Positions 44,904 to 53,669 are shown, counted from the first letter of the stretch. The stretch: DNA of 64,000 bases from Clostridia bacterium (GCA_017560255.1 JAFYOI010000058.1:62001-126000); one strand, 5' to 3'. The notes: generated by a model not told the origin, from the sequence alone. Numbers and translations: made by a program.

Positions 44904-46214
44904 CTATATAATATAGGGATACGGGTCAACCTTTGTGCCGTTGATTCTGATTTCAAAATGCAGGTGCGGGCCGGTTGAATCACCCGTACTACCAATCTTT
45001 CCGATTACTGTACCCTGATTTACAACAGCGCCAACCTTAGTTGTAACGGCACTCATATGCGCATAAAGGGTAACGTAGCCATTGCCATGGCTAATCATAA
45101 CGTAGTTACCAAGACTCCAGTTATAAGTTACGGTGATAACTGTACCCGCTCTTGCGGCGATGATATCTTTACCGTAAATATTATATCCTGCAATATCGAT
45201 ACCTCCGTGGGTTCTGCCCCAACGGGGTCCGAAGTGAGAAGAAACGCTGTTATAATAACCCGGAACAGGCCATACAAAGTCTTTGCTTGACGGAGGATAC
45301 TGCGGATTCTCGGGAACTAAATCCTTACCCGCCTCAATCTCCTTCTGAATCTCCTCTTCAAGTTTTTCAAGTTCTTTCTGCGTTGCCGAAATCTCACCAA
45401 GAGATGAACTCAACCCACCGGAAAGACTTGCTATCGTCTTCTTAGCCTCAGCCTTCTGAACTTCAAAATCGGCCGTTTTTGCTTCAAGTGACAGTTTCAA
45501 ATCCTCGTTTTCTTTCTTCTGTGTTTCAAGTTCCTCTTTTTCGGAAACGAGTTTCGCCTGACTCTCGTCAACCTGTCCTTTTTCAATCTCAAGTCGGCTC
45601 TCAAGAATATTGAGTTCGTTTATTTCCTCAGTGAGTCTGTCAAGCATTTCGGAATCGTGCCTTGCAATCAAGGACATATAACCCGAAATTGTTAGATACT
45701 CCGAGAAACTGCCTGCCGAAAGTAAAATCTGTATGTCGGAAACCTGCCCCTCCATATACATAGAGCGCACTCTCTCCTTGAACAGTTTGTACAATTCGTC
45801 AATCTCTATTCTCTTGTTCGCAATCTCCGCTTCATTATCGGTAATCTGCATCTGCAAAGTTGTTATTTTCTCATTGATTGTGTCAATTGAAAACTCCAAC
45901 TCTTTAATCTTTACCGCAAGGTCACGCAACTGCTCTTCAAGAATATACATCTGCTCATCAATCAGGTCAATCTGATTGTTGAGATATACTATATAAGCCT
46001 CTTTATTTGCAATTGTGTTTTGCGCGTTTGAATACTGCTTTTTAAGTGCTTCAAGTTCTTTTTCAAGTTTATCGTACTTCGACTGAAGGTCGCTGAGAGT
46101 TGAAGCGGAGGTATTATCAACAACGTTACTGAAAGAAAGACTGCAAAGCAGTAAAACCGCAACGAGAAACGTCGACAAAATCTTTACTGTATTACTTCTT
46201 CTTAACTTAACCAT
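44904..46214 (-). CDS. PcsB/EnvC-like coiled-coil M23 peptidase
   Basis: 436 residues. A signal peptide or anchor (about 10-32) is followed by a long coiled coil (about 38-270) and a C-terminal LytM/M23 domain (about 315-436) with zinc ligands in HGGIDIAG, YAHMS and HLHFEIR. All the metal-binding histidines of active M23 enzymes appear present. It overlaps ftsX by 8 bases. In other bacteria FtsEX opens such hydrolases (EnvC, PcsB, RipC) to split the septal wall; by position this is the partner here. Confidence 0.9.
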   Translation of the reverse strand: MVKLRRSNTVKILSTFLVAVLLLCSLSFSNVVDNTSASTLSDLQSKYDKLEKELEALKKQYSNAQNTIANKEAYIVYLNNQIDLIDEQMYILEEQLRDLAVKIKELEFSIDTINEKITTLQMQITDNEAEIANKRIEIDELYKLFKERVRSMYMEGQVSDIQILLSAGSFSEYLTISGYMSLIARHDSEMLDRLTEEINELNILESRLEIEKGQVDESQAKLVSEKEELETQKKENEDLKLSLEAKTADFEVQKAEAKKTIASLSGGLSSSLGEISATQKELEKLEEEIQKEIEAGKDLVPENPQYPPSSKDFVWPVPGYYNSVSSHFGPRWGRTHGGIDIAGYNIYGKDIIAARAGTVITVTYNWSLGNYVMISHGNGYVTLYAHMSAVTTKVGAVVNQGTVIGKIGSTGDSTGPHLHFEIRINGTKVDPYPYII

Positions 46215-47106
46215 TGAACACTTCGCCTCCCTCTTTGTTCAAGTACTTATTAACGGACTTGCCGCTCGCAATTACGCCCGTGATGACGCCGATTGCAATA
46301 AAACTCAGAAGCAACACGCCCCACGACTGCGAGAAGGGAACGATATCATTCGTTTGTAAGAATGCACCAACGCTGAAATAAACAAGATATACCAGTATCA
46401 ATGCCAATGCCGTTGAAATAAAGCCGATGAAAATTCCTTCAATAATGAACGGGTAACAAATAAAACGTTTTGTCGCACCGACACAACGCATAATTTGTAT
46501 TTCAAGCCGCCTGTTATACATCGTTACACTTACGGTATTGAACACAATAAAGAATGAAACGACGAACAAAATGATCACTATGCCAAGGCCAACGCCCGTT
46601 ACTATATTTCTGATATGTTTTAACTTTACAACAAAATCGTGGTTTTCCCTCACCATTTCGATACTTCGTATCTGTTTTAGTCGGGCAACCGTCTCATCAT
46701 TGTTGTCTATATCGTCAACCGTGACGACAAACGCATGGGGAAACGTGTCCGCATCAAGATAATCGTAAGCATCCTTATACTGCTCGCCCGCCTTATCTTT
46801 AACTTCCTGCAATGCTTCCTCATTTGATTTAAAATAAATATTCTTTATATTTCCAATTGCTATTATCTCGTCCTCAATTTCACTTATACGCTCGTTAGAC
46901 GTACCGGACTCGATATAAAGCATAACCGTGTTCTGATCTTCAACAAGGTTTAACTGATGATTCAAATTGAGAATTATCATTATACAGCAACCCGTCAAAA
47001 CCATACACGCCGTGAGAACTCCAACAGAAGCGAACGTCATAAGCCTGTTTACCCACAGATTTTTGACACCCTCTTTGTGAAGATATCTGACACTGCTAAA
47101 CTTCAT
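46207..47106 (-). CDS. ftsX: Cell division protein FtsX
   Basis: 299 residues. Four membrane helices (about 22-45, 172-198, 217-245 and 262-287) and an outside loop of about 125 residues between the first two, as in FtsX. GVKNLWVNRLMTFASVGVLTACMVLTG opens the first helix. QIMRCVGATKRFICYPFIIEGIFIG is the FtsX/MacB-type conserved core. The ATPase FtsE is encoded just upstream and the presumed hydrolase partner just downstream. Confidence 0.93.
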   Translation of the reverse strand: MKFSSVRYLHKEGVKNLWVNRLMTFASVGVLTACMVLTGCCIMIILNLNHQLNLVEDQNTVMLYIESGTSNERISEIEDEIIAIGNIKNIYFKSNEEALQEVKDKAGEQYKDAYDYLDADTFPHAFVVTVDDIDNNDETVARLKQIRSIEMVRENHDFVVKLKHIRNIVTGVGLGIVIILFVVSFFIVFNTVSVTMYNRRLEIQIMRCVGATKRFICYPFIIEGIFIGFISTALALILVYLVYFSVGAFLQTNDIVPFSQSWGVLLLSFIAIGVITGVIASGKSVNKYLNKEGGEVFNG

Positions 47107-47132
47107 ACTATTCTCCTTGTTATGTAGTTGAA

Positions 47133-48098
47133 TTATTCTTCCGTCCCATCCGTAGCGCCAAGAATCGCCTCGAACTTTTCTTTAAGTGCTTGTGCATCAT
47201 CACTCAGTGTCGGGAAATCATCGTCAACGTCGGCACGTTCAACCGCACTTTCACTTATTGTTTCCGCACACTCGGTGATAGAAGTATTGATTGCATCAAC
47301 TCTGCTTGATATATCAGCGAAAACCTCGCTTGTATCAAAATCATCGATTATTTCCGGCTCGGGCTCGGGTTCGGGCTCAGCCTTTGCGGCGGCAATCTCC
47401 TCGTAATTCTTCTCCTCCGTGTATTCACAAGCAGAAGAATCCGTATCGGACTGGATCGTGCCATCCTTGATAACAACAACACGCTTGTTGAACTGCCGCA
47501 CCAACTCGTGCTCATGTGTAACCATAACGACGGTTGTGCCGTTCTGATTAATCTGGTTTAGCAATTCGGTCAATTCGTAGGACATCTCCGGGTCAATATT
47601 TCCCGTCGGCTCATCGGCAATAATCATAGGCGGATTATTGACGAGCGCCCTTGCAAGACCGACTCTCTGACGTTCACCGCCGGAAAGTTCGTTGGGATAA
47701 CAGTCCGCTTTGTGCTGCAAATTTACAAGATGGAGTACGAAATTGACTCTCTTCCTTATCTTCTTCTCACCGCAGCCTATAATTCTCATTGGAAAAGCCA
47801 CATTGTCATAAACGGTCATTTTGGGAATCAATCTAAAATCCTGAAAAACGATTCCCATAGTTCTGCGCATATAAGGAATATCCTTTTTCTTAATTTTAGT
47901 CAAATCGTAACCGTTTACGATAACTTTTCCTTCGGTTGTACTTTCTTCCCTCATTATGAGTTTGAGAAATGTACTTTTTCCGGCGCCTGAAGCACCGACG
48001 ACAAACACAAATTCGCCCTCATCAATCTTTAAATTGACATTATTAAGCGCTTTTGTGCCGTTGTCATAAGTTTTTGAAACATTGACAAACTCAATCAA
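47133..48098 (-). CDS. ftsE: Cell division ATP-binding protein FtsE with C-terminal extension
   Basis: 321 residues, TTG start. The first about 225 residues are FtsE: Walker A GASGAGKSTF (about 36), GIVFQDFRLIPKMTVYDNVAFPM, signature LSGGERQRVGLARALVNNP and Walker B MIIADEPTGNIDPE. Normal FtsE ends near 228. About 95 residues follow, including an EPEPEPEPE run and acidic, Ser-rich helices. The extension is not part of the ABC fold. Confidence 0.92.
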   Translation of the reverse strand: MIEFVNVSKTYDNGTKALNNVNLKIDEGEFVFVVGASGAGKSTFLKLIMREESTTEGKVIVNGYDLTKIKKKDIPYMRRTMGIVFQDFRLIPKMTVYDNVAFPMRIIGCGEKKIRKRVNFVLHLVNLQHKADCYPNELSGGERQRVGLARALVNNPPMIIADEPTGNIDPEMSYELTELLNQINQNGTTVVMVTHEHELVRQFNKRVVVIKDGTIQSDTDSSACEYTEEKNYEEIAAAKAEPEPEPEPEIIDDFDTSEVFADISSRVDAINTSITECAETISESAVERADVDDDFPTLSDDAQALKEKFEAILGATDGTEE

Positions 48099-48131
48099 AA
48101 AACTACTACTCCCTTTCTCTTATAAATCAAA

Positions 48132-49220
48132 TTAGTATTTCATGGGATTGGAGTTAAGATACTTTCTTACCATCAACGCTACTTTAAACACGATAGCATC
48201 ATCAAATTCTCTGAGGTCAAGACCCGTAATCTTCTTGATTTTTTCAAGGCGATATACGAGAGTGTTACGGTGAACGAAGAGTTTTCTCGCCGTTTCCGAA
48301 ACGTTGAGGTTATTTTCAAAGAATTTTCTGATTGTAAATATTGTTTCCTGGTCAAGACTGTCCACTGAACCTGCCTTGAATACGTCCCTCATAAACATCT
48401 CACAAAGAGTTATCGGAAGCTGATAAATCAAACGAGCGATACCGAGATGCTCATAAGCCATAATGCTCTTTTCCTGATCGAAAACCTTGCCGACTTCAAG
48501 CGCAATCTGGGACTCCTTGAAAGAACGCGCCAAATCTCTGATACCCGTTACAGTTGTACCGATACCGATAAGAGTATCAACCCCATACTCTCCCGAGGAC
48601 AAGGTCTCGGAAATTGATTTTGCGAGGTTTTCAATAACAACTGTATCCGAGTTAACGCCAACTTCCTTAACGATAGCAATATCGGTTTCATTGATAGCGA
48701 TTACGAAGTCCTTATTTCTGTCGGGGAACAAATTCTGGATAATATCAAACGCGGGAACTTCCGTTTCTGTCAAAAGTCTTACAAGCAAAACAACTCTGTA
48801 TGCATCATTGCCGAGGCGAAGTTCTCTTGCCCTGATATGTATATCACTGGGCAATACGTTTTCAAGAATGATATTCTTTACAAAATTGCCCCTGTCAAAC
48901 TTTTCATCGTGGTACTGTTTAATATTGCTCAGACATATTGAAACAATGTCGGCAAACTTTGAGGCAACAGCATCAGTGCCCTCGACAAACACAGCATAAG
49001 CACTTGTCTGCGGAGTTGAGAAAGACTTGAACGTATATTTGCCAATAACTACTGCCTGCTCGTTTTTGAAAGCGCTCATTGCAGAAGAATCGACAACCTC
49101 GCCAATCTTCATCTGATTGCTGCACACGATAACAAGACCGGTATCATCAATAACACCGATTGTTGTATTGATGCTATCTTTTACCTGTTGAATTACTCCC
49201 TGAAATAACCTGTTTGACAT
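48132..49220 (-). CDS. CdaR/PucR-type transcriptional regulator
   Basis: 362 residues. An N-terminal diacid-recognition-like domain (about 1-130, TIGVIDDTGLVIVCSN) is followed by a central GGDEF-like region and a C-terminal PucR helix-turn-helix (about 303-360) with LNVSETARKLFVHRNTLVYRLEKIKKITGLDLREFDDA. It is probably a sensor of a small molecule. It lies 33 bases upstream of ftsE in the same direction, so a promoter at 49290-49318 may drive it and ftsEX together. Confidence 0.88.
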   Translation of the reverse strand: MSNRLFQGVIQQVKDSINTTIGVIDDTGLVIVCSNQMKIGEVVDSSAMSAFKNEQAVVIGKYTFKSFSTPQTSAYAVFVEGTDAVASKFADIVSICLSNIKQYHDEKFDRGNFVKNIILENVLPSDIHIRARELRLGNDAYRVVLLVRLLTETEVPAFDIIQNLFPDRNKDFVIAINETDIAIVKEVGVNSDTVVIENLAKSISETLSSGEYGVDTLIGIGTTVTGIRDLARSFKESQIALEVGKVFDQEKSIMAYEHLGIARLIYQLPITLCEMFMRDVFKAGSVDSLDQETIFTIRKFFENNLNVSETARKLFVHRNTLVYRLEKIKKITGLDLREFDDAIVFKVALMVRKYLNSNPMKY

Positions 49221-49289
49221 AATACATAGCCTCCCATTACAAAATGTTTGTCCTTATCAGACATCAAAATGCATAAAGATATTGCAACA

Positions 49290-49318
49290 ATTATACATTA
49301 TTGTTATGGGTTTTTCAA
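49290..49318 (-). promoter_or_regulatory. Promoter of the CdaR-like/ftsEX operon with overlapping inverted repeat
   Basis: Minus-strand TTGAAA (49318-49313), a 17-base spacer and TATAAT (49295-49290). An inverted repeat AACAAT...ATTGTT at 49286-49305 overlaps the -10 box and could be an operator, perhaps for the regulator itself. Confidence 0.65.
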
Positions 49319-49375
49319 GTTTTTTTGTTAATTCTTTTAAAAAAATATCAAATTTTTATTCAAATTGCACTAAAA

Positions 49376-49410
49376 AAAGCCCTGCCGACTTTCTAGTAAG
49401 CAGGGGCTTT
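49376..49410 (-). terminator. Terminator of the DUF4830-like gene
   Basis: A stem between AAAGCCCTGC (49376-49385) and GCAGGGGCTTT (49400-49410) with one bulged G. On the minus strand it ends in a run of seven T residues. Confidence 0.82.
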
Positions 49411-49452
49411 CGTTGATATACTAACACTTTTATACAATTTTACCATATTTTA

Positions 49453-49959
49453 TCAACTTTTAGCACTGTCGGAAGCAGAAAACAGGTTCTCAGGAGGTGT
49501 AAAACAGTGCATAAATCCATCGAGTTCAATACTGCAGATATCGCCACCTACCACCTGTTCCCCGTAAATCAGCAAATTGGCAAAAACAACATCTTTGCCC
49601 TCATACCCCGGATAATTTGTAACGCGGTACGTCCACCTTTTTAACCTTTTTCCGCTATAATCGCGCAGATCAAAGCCTTCGTCCATCTGAATCTGATTAT
49701 AGTTTTCATACACTGTAGAAAACTCCGACGGAACGATAATCTCAACAACCTCCGTGGGTTCTTCTTCAACTTCCCAGCCATATTGAGCCAAGAAACTTAT
49801 CCGCTCACGAGCGTTTGCCGCAGAATATTTTTTGTCCATATCAGCGGATGCCTCCCGAGCAACGACGGGACTGAAAATCACCATTCCAATCGCCAACGCA
49901 AGCAACGTCGCCGCGGCAACAAGTTTCTTCTTACTTGTTTTTACAGATACGATAAACAT
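49453..49959 (-). CDS. DUF4830-like exported protein
   Basis: 168 residues from ATG 49959, preceded by GGGGTGA; an in-frame GTG at 49968 is inside that site. A signal-anchor (about 10-28) is followed by RISFLAQYGWEVEEEPTEV, which matches the opening of DUF4830. IVPSEFSTVYENYNQIQMDEGFDL and the short RWTYRV, PGYEGKDVVFANLLIYGEQVVGGDI are also typical. Function unknown. Divergent from the carbonic anhydrase gene. Confidence 0.78.
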   Translation of the reverse strand: MFIVSVKTSKKKLVAAATLLALAIGMVIFSPVVAREASADMDKKYSAANARERISFLAQYGWEVEEEPTEVVEIIVPSEFSTVYENYNQIQMDEGFDLRDYSGKRLKRWTYRVTNYPGYEGKDVVFANLLIYGEQVVGGDICSIELDGFMHCFTPPENLFSASDSAKS

Positions 49960-50032
49960 AACTCTCACCCCTCATAAAAAGATATATGCCGCAAGCATTC
50001 ACTATATCACATAAAATCCCAGGATTTTTGAG

Positions 50033-50061
50033 TTGACCCAACCCGTTTTTTAGTGTATAAT
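50033..50061 (+). promoter_or_regulatory. Promoter of the carbonic anhydrase gene
   Basis: TTGACC (50033-50038), a 17-base spacer and TATAAT (50056-50061). The ribosome binding site AAAGGTGA follows at about 50087. Confidence 0.83.
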
Positions 50062-50101
50062 AATAAAACAACTATTAGGTTTCAGAAAGGTGATGACGGA
50101 T

Positions 50102-50653
50102 ATGATTAACGAAATTTTAAAGCACAACAAAGAATTCATTGCAAACAAGGGTTATTTGAAATTTTGTACGGATAAATACCCCAACAAAAGAATCGCCATC
50201 CTTTCCTGTATGGACACAAGACTCACGTATCTTTTACCCGCTGCACTCGGCTTCAAGAACGGCGACGTTAAAATCATCAAAAATGCAGGTGCACAGATAA
50301 CGAGCGATTTTGGAAGCACAATGAAAAGCATCATTGTTGCAATATATGAACTCGGTGTTACAGACATTTTTGTAATCGGTCACGACGATTGCGGCATACA
50401 GTTGCTTGACGGTGAAGAAATGGTCAAAAAAATGATTGAACGCGGCATTGACAAGGAAGTTATTAATAAAATTTCCGAGGAAAAATGCGATCTTGTTCAT
50501 TGGCTCTCAGGATTTCACGATATTGACAGATCGGTTAATTCCACCGTCAGACACATCCGCTCAAACCCGCTTGTGCCGCACGACGTAAACATCATCGGAC
50601 TTATTATCGACCCCGTAACAGGCGAACTCCGATATACAAAAACAGAAGAATAA
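50102..50653 (+). CDS. Beta-class carbonic anhydrase
   Basis: 183 residues from ATG 50102, the start best spaced from AAAGGTGA; ATG 50093 and GTG 50090 are in-frame alternatives. The zinc site is complete: C36 and D38 in SCMDTR, H94 and C97 in GHDDCG. NAGAQITSDFGST is the second conserved block. It converts CO2 and bicarbonate, probably feeding carboxylations such as a reversible IorAB or fatty acid synthesis. It is monocistronic with its own promoter and terminator. Confidence 0.93.
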   Translation: MINEILKHNKEFIANKGYLKFCTDKYPNKRIAILSCMDTRLTYLLPAALGFKNGDVKIIKNAGAQITSDFGSTMKSIIVAIYELGVTDIFVIGHDDCGIQLLDGEEMVKKMIERGIDKEVINKISEEKCDLVHWLSGFHDIDRSVNSTVRHIRSNPLVPHDVNIIGLIIDPVTGELRYTKTEE

Positions 50654-50662
50654 AAAAATCAG

Positions 50663-50686
50663 CCCATCAGTCATTGAACTGATGGG
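50663..50686 (+). terminator. Terminator of the carbonic anhydrase gene
   Basis: A 9-bp stem CCCATCAGT with its complement, a 6-base loop and a TATTTTTG tail. Confidence 0.85.
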
Positions 50687-50700
50687 TATTTTTGTATAAC

Positions 50701-51105
50701 GAAAGCCACGCGGTAGTCGTGTGGTTCAAAAGAGGTTAACCGATGCTTTTGTGTGTCGCTCATGCCGCGACGGGCATGCCCTTTCTTGTGTGGGCGAAAA
50801 GAAAGGACAGAAAGATTCGCCTTAAAGGGGGAATTTCGATTTCCCCCTTAGGTGACGAGTTTAATAACTCCTCAAAAGCCGACAAAGAATGAAAACAGCG
50901 TTTTCAATTTGTCGGCAAGTTTTATGTGTTTTATAGCATCTTCGCCGTCACTTTATCCCCCTTAAACGACAAGGGACACCCTTGACCCGCTTGCGTGTAG
51001 TGGGTAATCATTGCACGGCTGGCGTACCAATAAAAAGCGGATCGTGTGCCGCCTATGTTATTAGGGATATGCCCGAAAATAAAAAACACACGTTATGCGG
51101 GTGGA
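50701..51105. other. Hairpin-rich intergenic DNA, possible repeat element or structured RNA
   Basis: About 400 bases without a convincing gene. Inverted repeats crowd it: CCACGCG/CGTGTGG (50706-50724), CATGCC/GGGCATG (50761-50779), GGGGGAA/TTCCCCC (50826-50848) and GAGTT/AACTC (50857-50870). The longest is a two-part hairpin of 9 bp (GCCGACAAA/TTTGTCGGC) enclosing 7 bp (TGAAAAC/GTTTTCA) at 50878-50916. CAAGGG/CCCTTG follows at 50970-50984. It looks richer in GC than its surroundings. The look is that of a dispersed intergenic repeat, but I cannot compare it with the rest of the genome. Confidence 0.5.
50743..50892 (+). CDS. Doubtful 49-residue open frame inside the hairpin region
   Basis: A short ATG frame preceded by AGAGG 7 bases upstream and ending at TGA. 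It is basic in the middle (VWAKRKDRKIRLKGG) and runs through several hairpins. Such frames are typical by-products of intergenic repeats, so coding is unlikely; it is listed because the ribosome binding site is plausible. Confidence 0.15.
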   Translation: MLLCVAHAATGMPFLVWAKRKDRKIRLKGGISISPLGDEFNNSSKADKE

Positions 51106-51117
51106 TATTTATTTACA

Positions 51118-51348
51118 CTATTTATCTCTCTTGTTTTTTCTGCGATTTATAATTTCTCTGATCAAAACAAAAACGTACATCCCTACGCCGATAAGTGCCG
51201 CAAAAGCAAGCAACGCTATTTTCAAAACACTGAACTCTTTGAGGCTCAGCGCGATAATCAAAACGATTGCAGCAACAATAATCGGTACAATTTCTATTGC
51301 CTTCTGTTTCGGATCTTTATCTTCTTCTTTAAATTTTCTGTTATTCAT
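51118..51348 (-). CDS. Small two-helix membrane protein
   Basis: 76 residues. Lys/Glu-rich N-terminus, two hydrophobic segments (about 20-36 and 42-63), and a basic C-terminal tail RREIINRRKNKRDK-like (IREIINRRKNKRDK). GAGGAAAAATTTTAATG gives the start. No family recognised. Confidence 0.68.
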   Translation of the reverse strand: MNNRKFKEEDKDPKQKAIEIVPIIVAAIVLIIALSLKEFSVLKIALLAFAALIGVGMYVFVLIREIINRRKNKRDK

Positions 51349-51381
51349 TAAAATTTTTCCTCCATTTTTTGAAATTTAGTG

Positions 51382-51410
51382 TTGCATTATTGAAATTAAT
51401 GTGTTAGAAT
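51382..51410 (+). promoter_or_regulatory. Promoter of tRNA-Pro
   Basis: TTGCAT (51382-51387), a 17-base spacer and TAGAAT (51405-51410). The mature tRNA starts 19 bases later. Confidence 0.75.
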
Positions 51411-51428
51411 ATACGGCAGTGTGGATAT

Positions 51429-51504
51429 CCGGGTATGGCGCAGCTGGTAGCGCGCTTGACTGGGGGTCAAGAGGCCGTGGGTTCAAGTCCCGCTACTCGG
51501 ACCA
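51429..51504 (+). tRNA. tRNA-Pro (anticodon GGG)
   Basis: 76 bases with encoded CCA. The acceptor CCGGGTA pairs with TACTCGG (one G-U). The D stem is GCGC/GCGC, the anticodon stem CTTGA/TCAAG holds loop CTGGGGG with anticodon GGG, and the T arm is GTGGG-TTCAAGT-CCCGC. It decodes CCC and CCU. Confidence 0.97.
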
Positions 51505-51507
51505 CTG

Positions 51508-51544
51508 AAAACGACAATTTTCTTCGGAAGATTGTCGTTTTTTA
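51508..51544. terminator. Terminator after tRNA-Pro
   Basis: A long stem AAAACGACAAT...ATTGTCGTTTT with CTTCGGAAG at the apex, ending in seven T residues. It also faces the convergent yhaN-like gene. Confidence 0.92.
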
Positions 51545-51548
51545 TTTT

Positions 51549-53669
51549 CTACAAGTTTACCAGACTTGCATCGAAAAAACAATCTCTTTCATTCTCCCGA
51601 CACGTAAAAAAGAGTATCTGTGACTTTGATGCAAAATCACGCGATATATATTTCGCCGCCCTTTTCATGCGCGCAGAGTCAAAATTAACCAAAGCATCAT
51701 CCATGCAAATTACAGGATATTCCCTGCCGTCAAATATTGTTTTAATCAACGCAAGGCGCAGAGAAAGATAAATCTGGTCAAGAGTACCGGCGCTCATATA
51801 CCCGTCCTCTCTCGCCGCTCCCGTACTATCAACGATAACGGTTTCAAGTTTACCGTTTAAAGAAACCTGCTCATACTTACCATCGGTGATACCGCCTAAT
51901 ATTTCCGACACTAAACGGCTGACGTTGGGCGCAAACTGTTTCTGCATACTTATCTGTGCATTTTCAAGGCCCCGCTTTGCAAGTTCAATACACTGACTTT
52001 CATATTCGTACTTGCGAATTTTATCATCAATCTCACGAATACGCATCGAGTTGTTTTCAAAACGTTTTTCTACCTCGCCGCGTTTTTTCAGTCTTTCGTT
52101 ATTGAGCGCAATCATTTTATCAATCCGGGAAATTTCATAAACAATCTTTTCTTTTCGTTCTTCAATTTCACTGACATTTATTGAAAGTATTTCCGCGTCA
52201 TCCGTCACACTTCCACCGACAGAAAGGCGCATAAGTTCGAGTTGCTCATTTGACACGCCCATATCCTTTACTGCATCGCATCTACTTACAGCCGACGAAT
52301 AATCGTCAAGTAGCGTACAAAGAGATTTAATGCAAAGTTCAAAATCATCCTCCTCTTCTTCAAAGAACAGGAGGTATTGTTTTTTGAAAGCGCTATATGA
52401 TAATTCAAGATTTCTTTCAGCATCACGCAGTTTATCAACGTCTAAATCAAGTTCAGCCTTTACCCTGCGTATTTCTTCCGAATTATCGGCAACGTTTTTC
52501 TTGCCGTCGCGCGAAACAAAACCAATACATACGGAAATCAATATTCCGCAAACCAAAACAATTACAGGCGCAGTAATACTCCTTAATACAACGGACAGCA
52601 CCGCACAAACAATCAAGGTAAGAACAAGACTCAAAATTGTCCATTTCACAGAGAATTTTGAATTGTTTTCTGTTTGGGGCTGAGCAAGCAACCGTTCGTA
52701 ATTATCACGTCGTTTATTAACCGTTTCCGCTACGTATTCACGCTCTTTTTGGAGAGAATCACAATCCGACTTCAGTTTCCGTAAAGTTTCAACGTATTCT
52801 CTGTTGGCAACAAAACCTTTATTTGTCAACGCTTTTTTCTTTTCCTGAACATCAAGAGAATATCTGTCTATTTTCCCGTTAAGTTCAAGCGCATCCCGAT
52901 ACTTTTTAATCGCTTCATTTTTTTGGACACGTTTAAGTAAATTACGATTTCCCATTAACTCTTTTTCAAGTTTTTTCTTCTCTGTTTCATGTTCAGCGTT
53001 TTTAAGGGAAAGGTTGTCAATCGCCAAAAGTTCATCCGCTATCTCTCTGTTATCATTTTCAAGAGATTGCTTTTCGATTTCCAGAGGATAAATTTTACCA
53101 TTCGGTGTTTTTTTCGTTATCTCTGACGACAGATTTTTAAGTCTGCCGAAAACGACGTCAAATGAATATCCGGCATCACCCGCTGACGAAAGATTTGAAA
53201 GTTTCGTTTTTACACTATCATTGTCGTAAACGTCGTTTTTGTTAAGTTGACCGATAAGGCAAGTTCCCTTGAACGCCCTCTCATCAATATCAAAAAGGTA
53301 TTCGCCCACCTCTCTGTCTGATGGCAAACTCACTTTTTGTCCAAGCGTAAGATTGACAAACTCAACGCTATCCCCCGCTTTTGTCCTGCCGAAAGTTCGG
53401 TTTATAACGTAGGTATTCTCTGCAAATTCAATAGTCATAGTACCGCCTATGCTGTCCTCGCCCCACGTTATATATTTCTTTCTCGCGCTGTCTGCCGCAT
53501 TCTTTCCCCTTGTGTTCGAAAAGCCGTATAACATTGCAAAAATAAAACTGAAGAGGGTTGTTTTTCCCGCTTCGTTACTACCGAAAAGCACGTTGACACC
53601 ATCGTTTAAAACAAGTCTGTAATCTCTGAACTTGCCGAAATTACGAATGTATAATTCTTTAATCTTCAT
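51549..53669 (-). CDS. yhaN: YhaN-like AAA ATPase (SbcC/Rad50 type)
   Basis: 706 residues. An SMC/Rad50-type P-loop GSNEAGKTT (30-38) opens the chain. Long coiled coils (about 185-340 and 400-600) flank two hydrophobic segments (about 346-395), typical of YhaN and absent from SbcC. The C-terminal signature and Walker B are in SAGTLDQIYLSLRLALIKTIF and PVICMDDALVNFD. It forms a repair or nuclease complex with the YhaO-like phosphoesterase, whose gene it overlaps by 11 bases. Confidence 0.88.
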   Translation of the reverse strand: MKIKELYIRNFGKFRDYRLVLNDGVNVLFGSNEAGKTTLFSFIFAMLYGFSNTRGKNAADSARKKYITWGEDSIGGTMTIEFAENTYVINRTFGRTKAGDSVEFVNLTLGQKVSLPSDREVGEYLFDIDERAFKGTCLIGQLNKNDVYDNDSVKTKLSNLSSAGDAGYSFDVVFGRLKNLSSEITKKTPNGKIYPLEIEKQSLENDNREIADELLAIDNLSLKNAEHETEKKKLEKELMGNRNLLKRVQKNEAIKKYRDALELNGKIDRYSLDVQEKKKALTNKGFVANREYVETLRKLKSDCDSLQKEREYVAETVNKRRDNYERLLAQPQTENNSKFSVKWTILSLVLTLIVCAVLSVVLRSITAPVIVLVCGILISVCIGFVSRDGKKNVADNSEEIRRVKAELDLDVDKLRDAERNLELSYSAFKKQYLLFFEEEEDDFELCIKSLCTLLDDYSSAVSRCDAVKDMGVSNEQLELMRLSVGGSVTDDAEILSINVSEIEERKEKIVYEISRIDKMIALNNERLKKRGEVEKRFENNSMRIREIDDKIRKYEYESQCIELAKRGLENAQISMQKQFAPNVSRLVSEILGGITDGKYEQVSLNGKLETVIVDSTGAAREDGYMSAGTLDQIYLSLRLALIKTIFDGREYPVICMDDALVNFDSARMKRAAKYISRDFASKSQILFFTCRENERDCFFDASLVNL

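Noticed and set aside
47356..47395. A tandem DNA repeat inside ftsE
   Set aside because: It is the codon repeat of the EP-rich tail and has no separate meaning at DNA level.
49325..49342. A Rex-like half site TTGTTAA upstream of the CdaR-type gene
   Set aside because: The second half is too poor (TTTAAAA for TTAACAA), and the region is AT-rich, so chance is likely.
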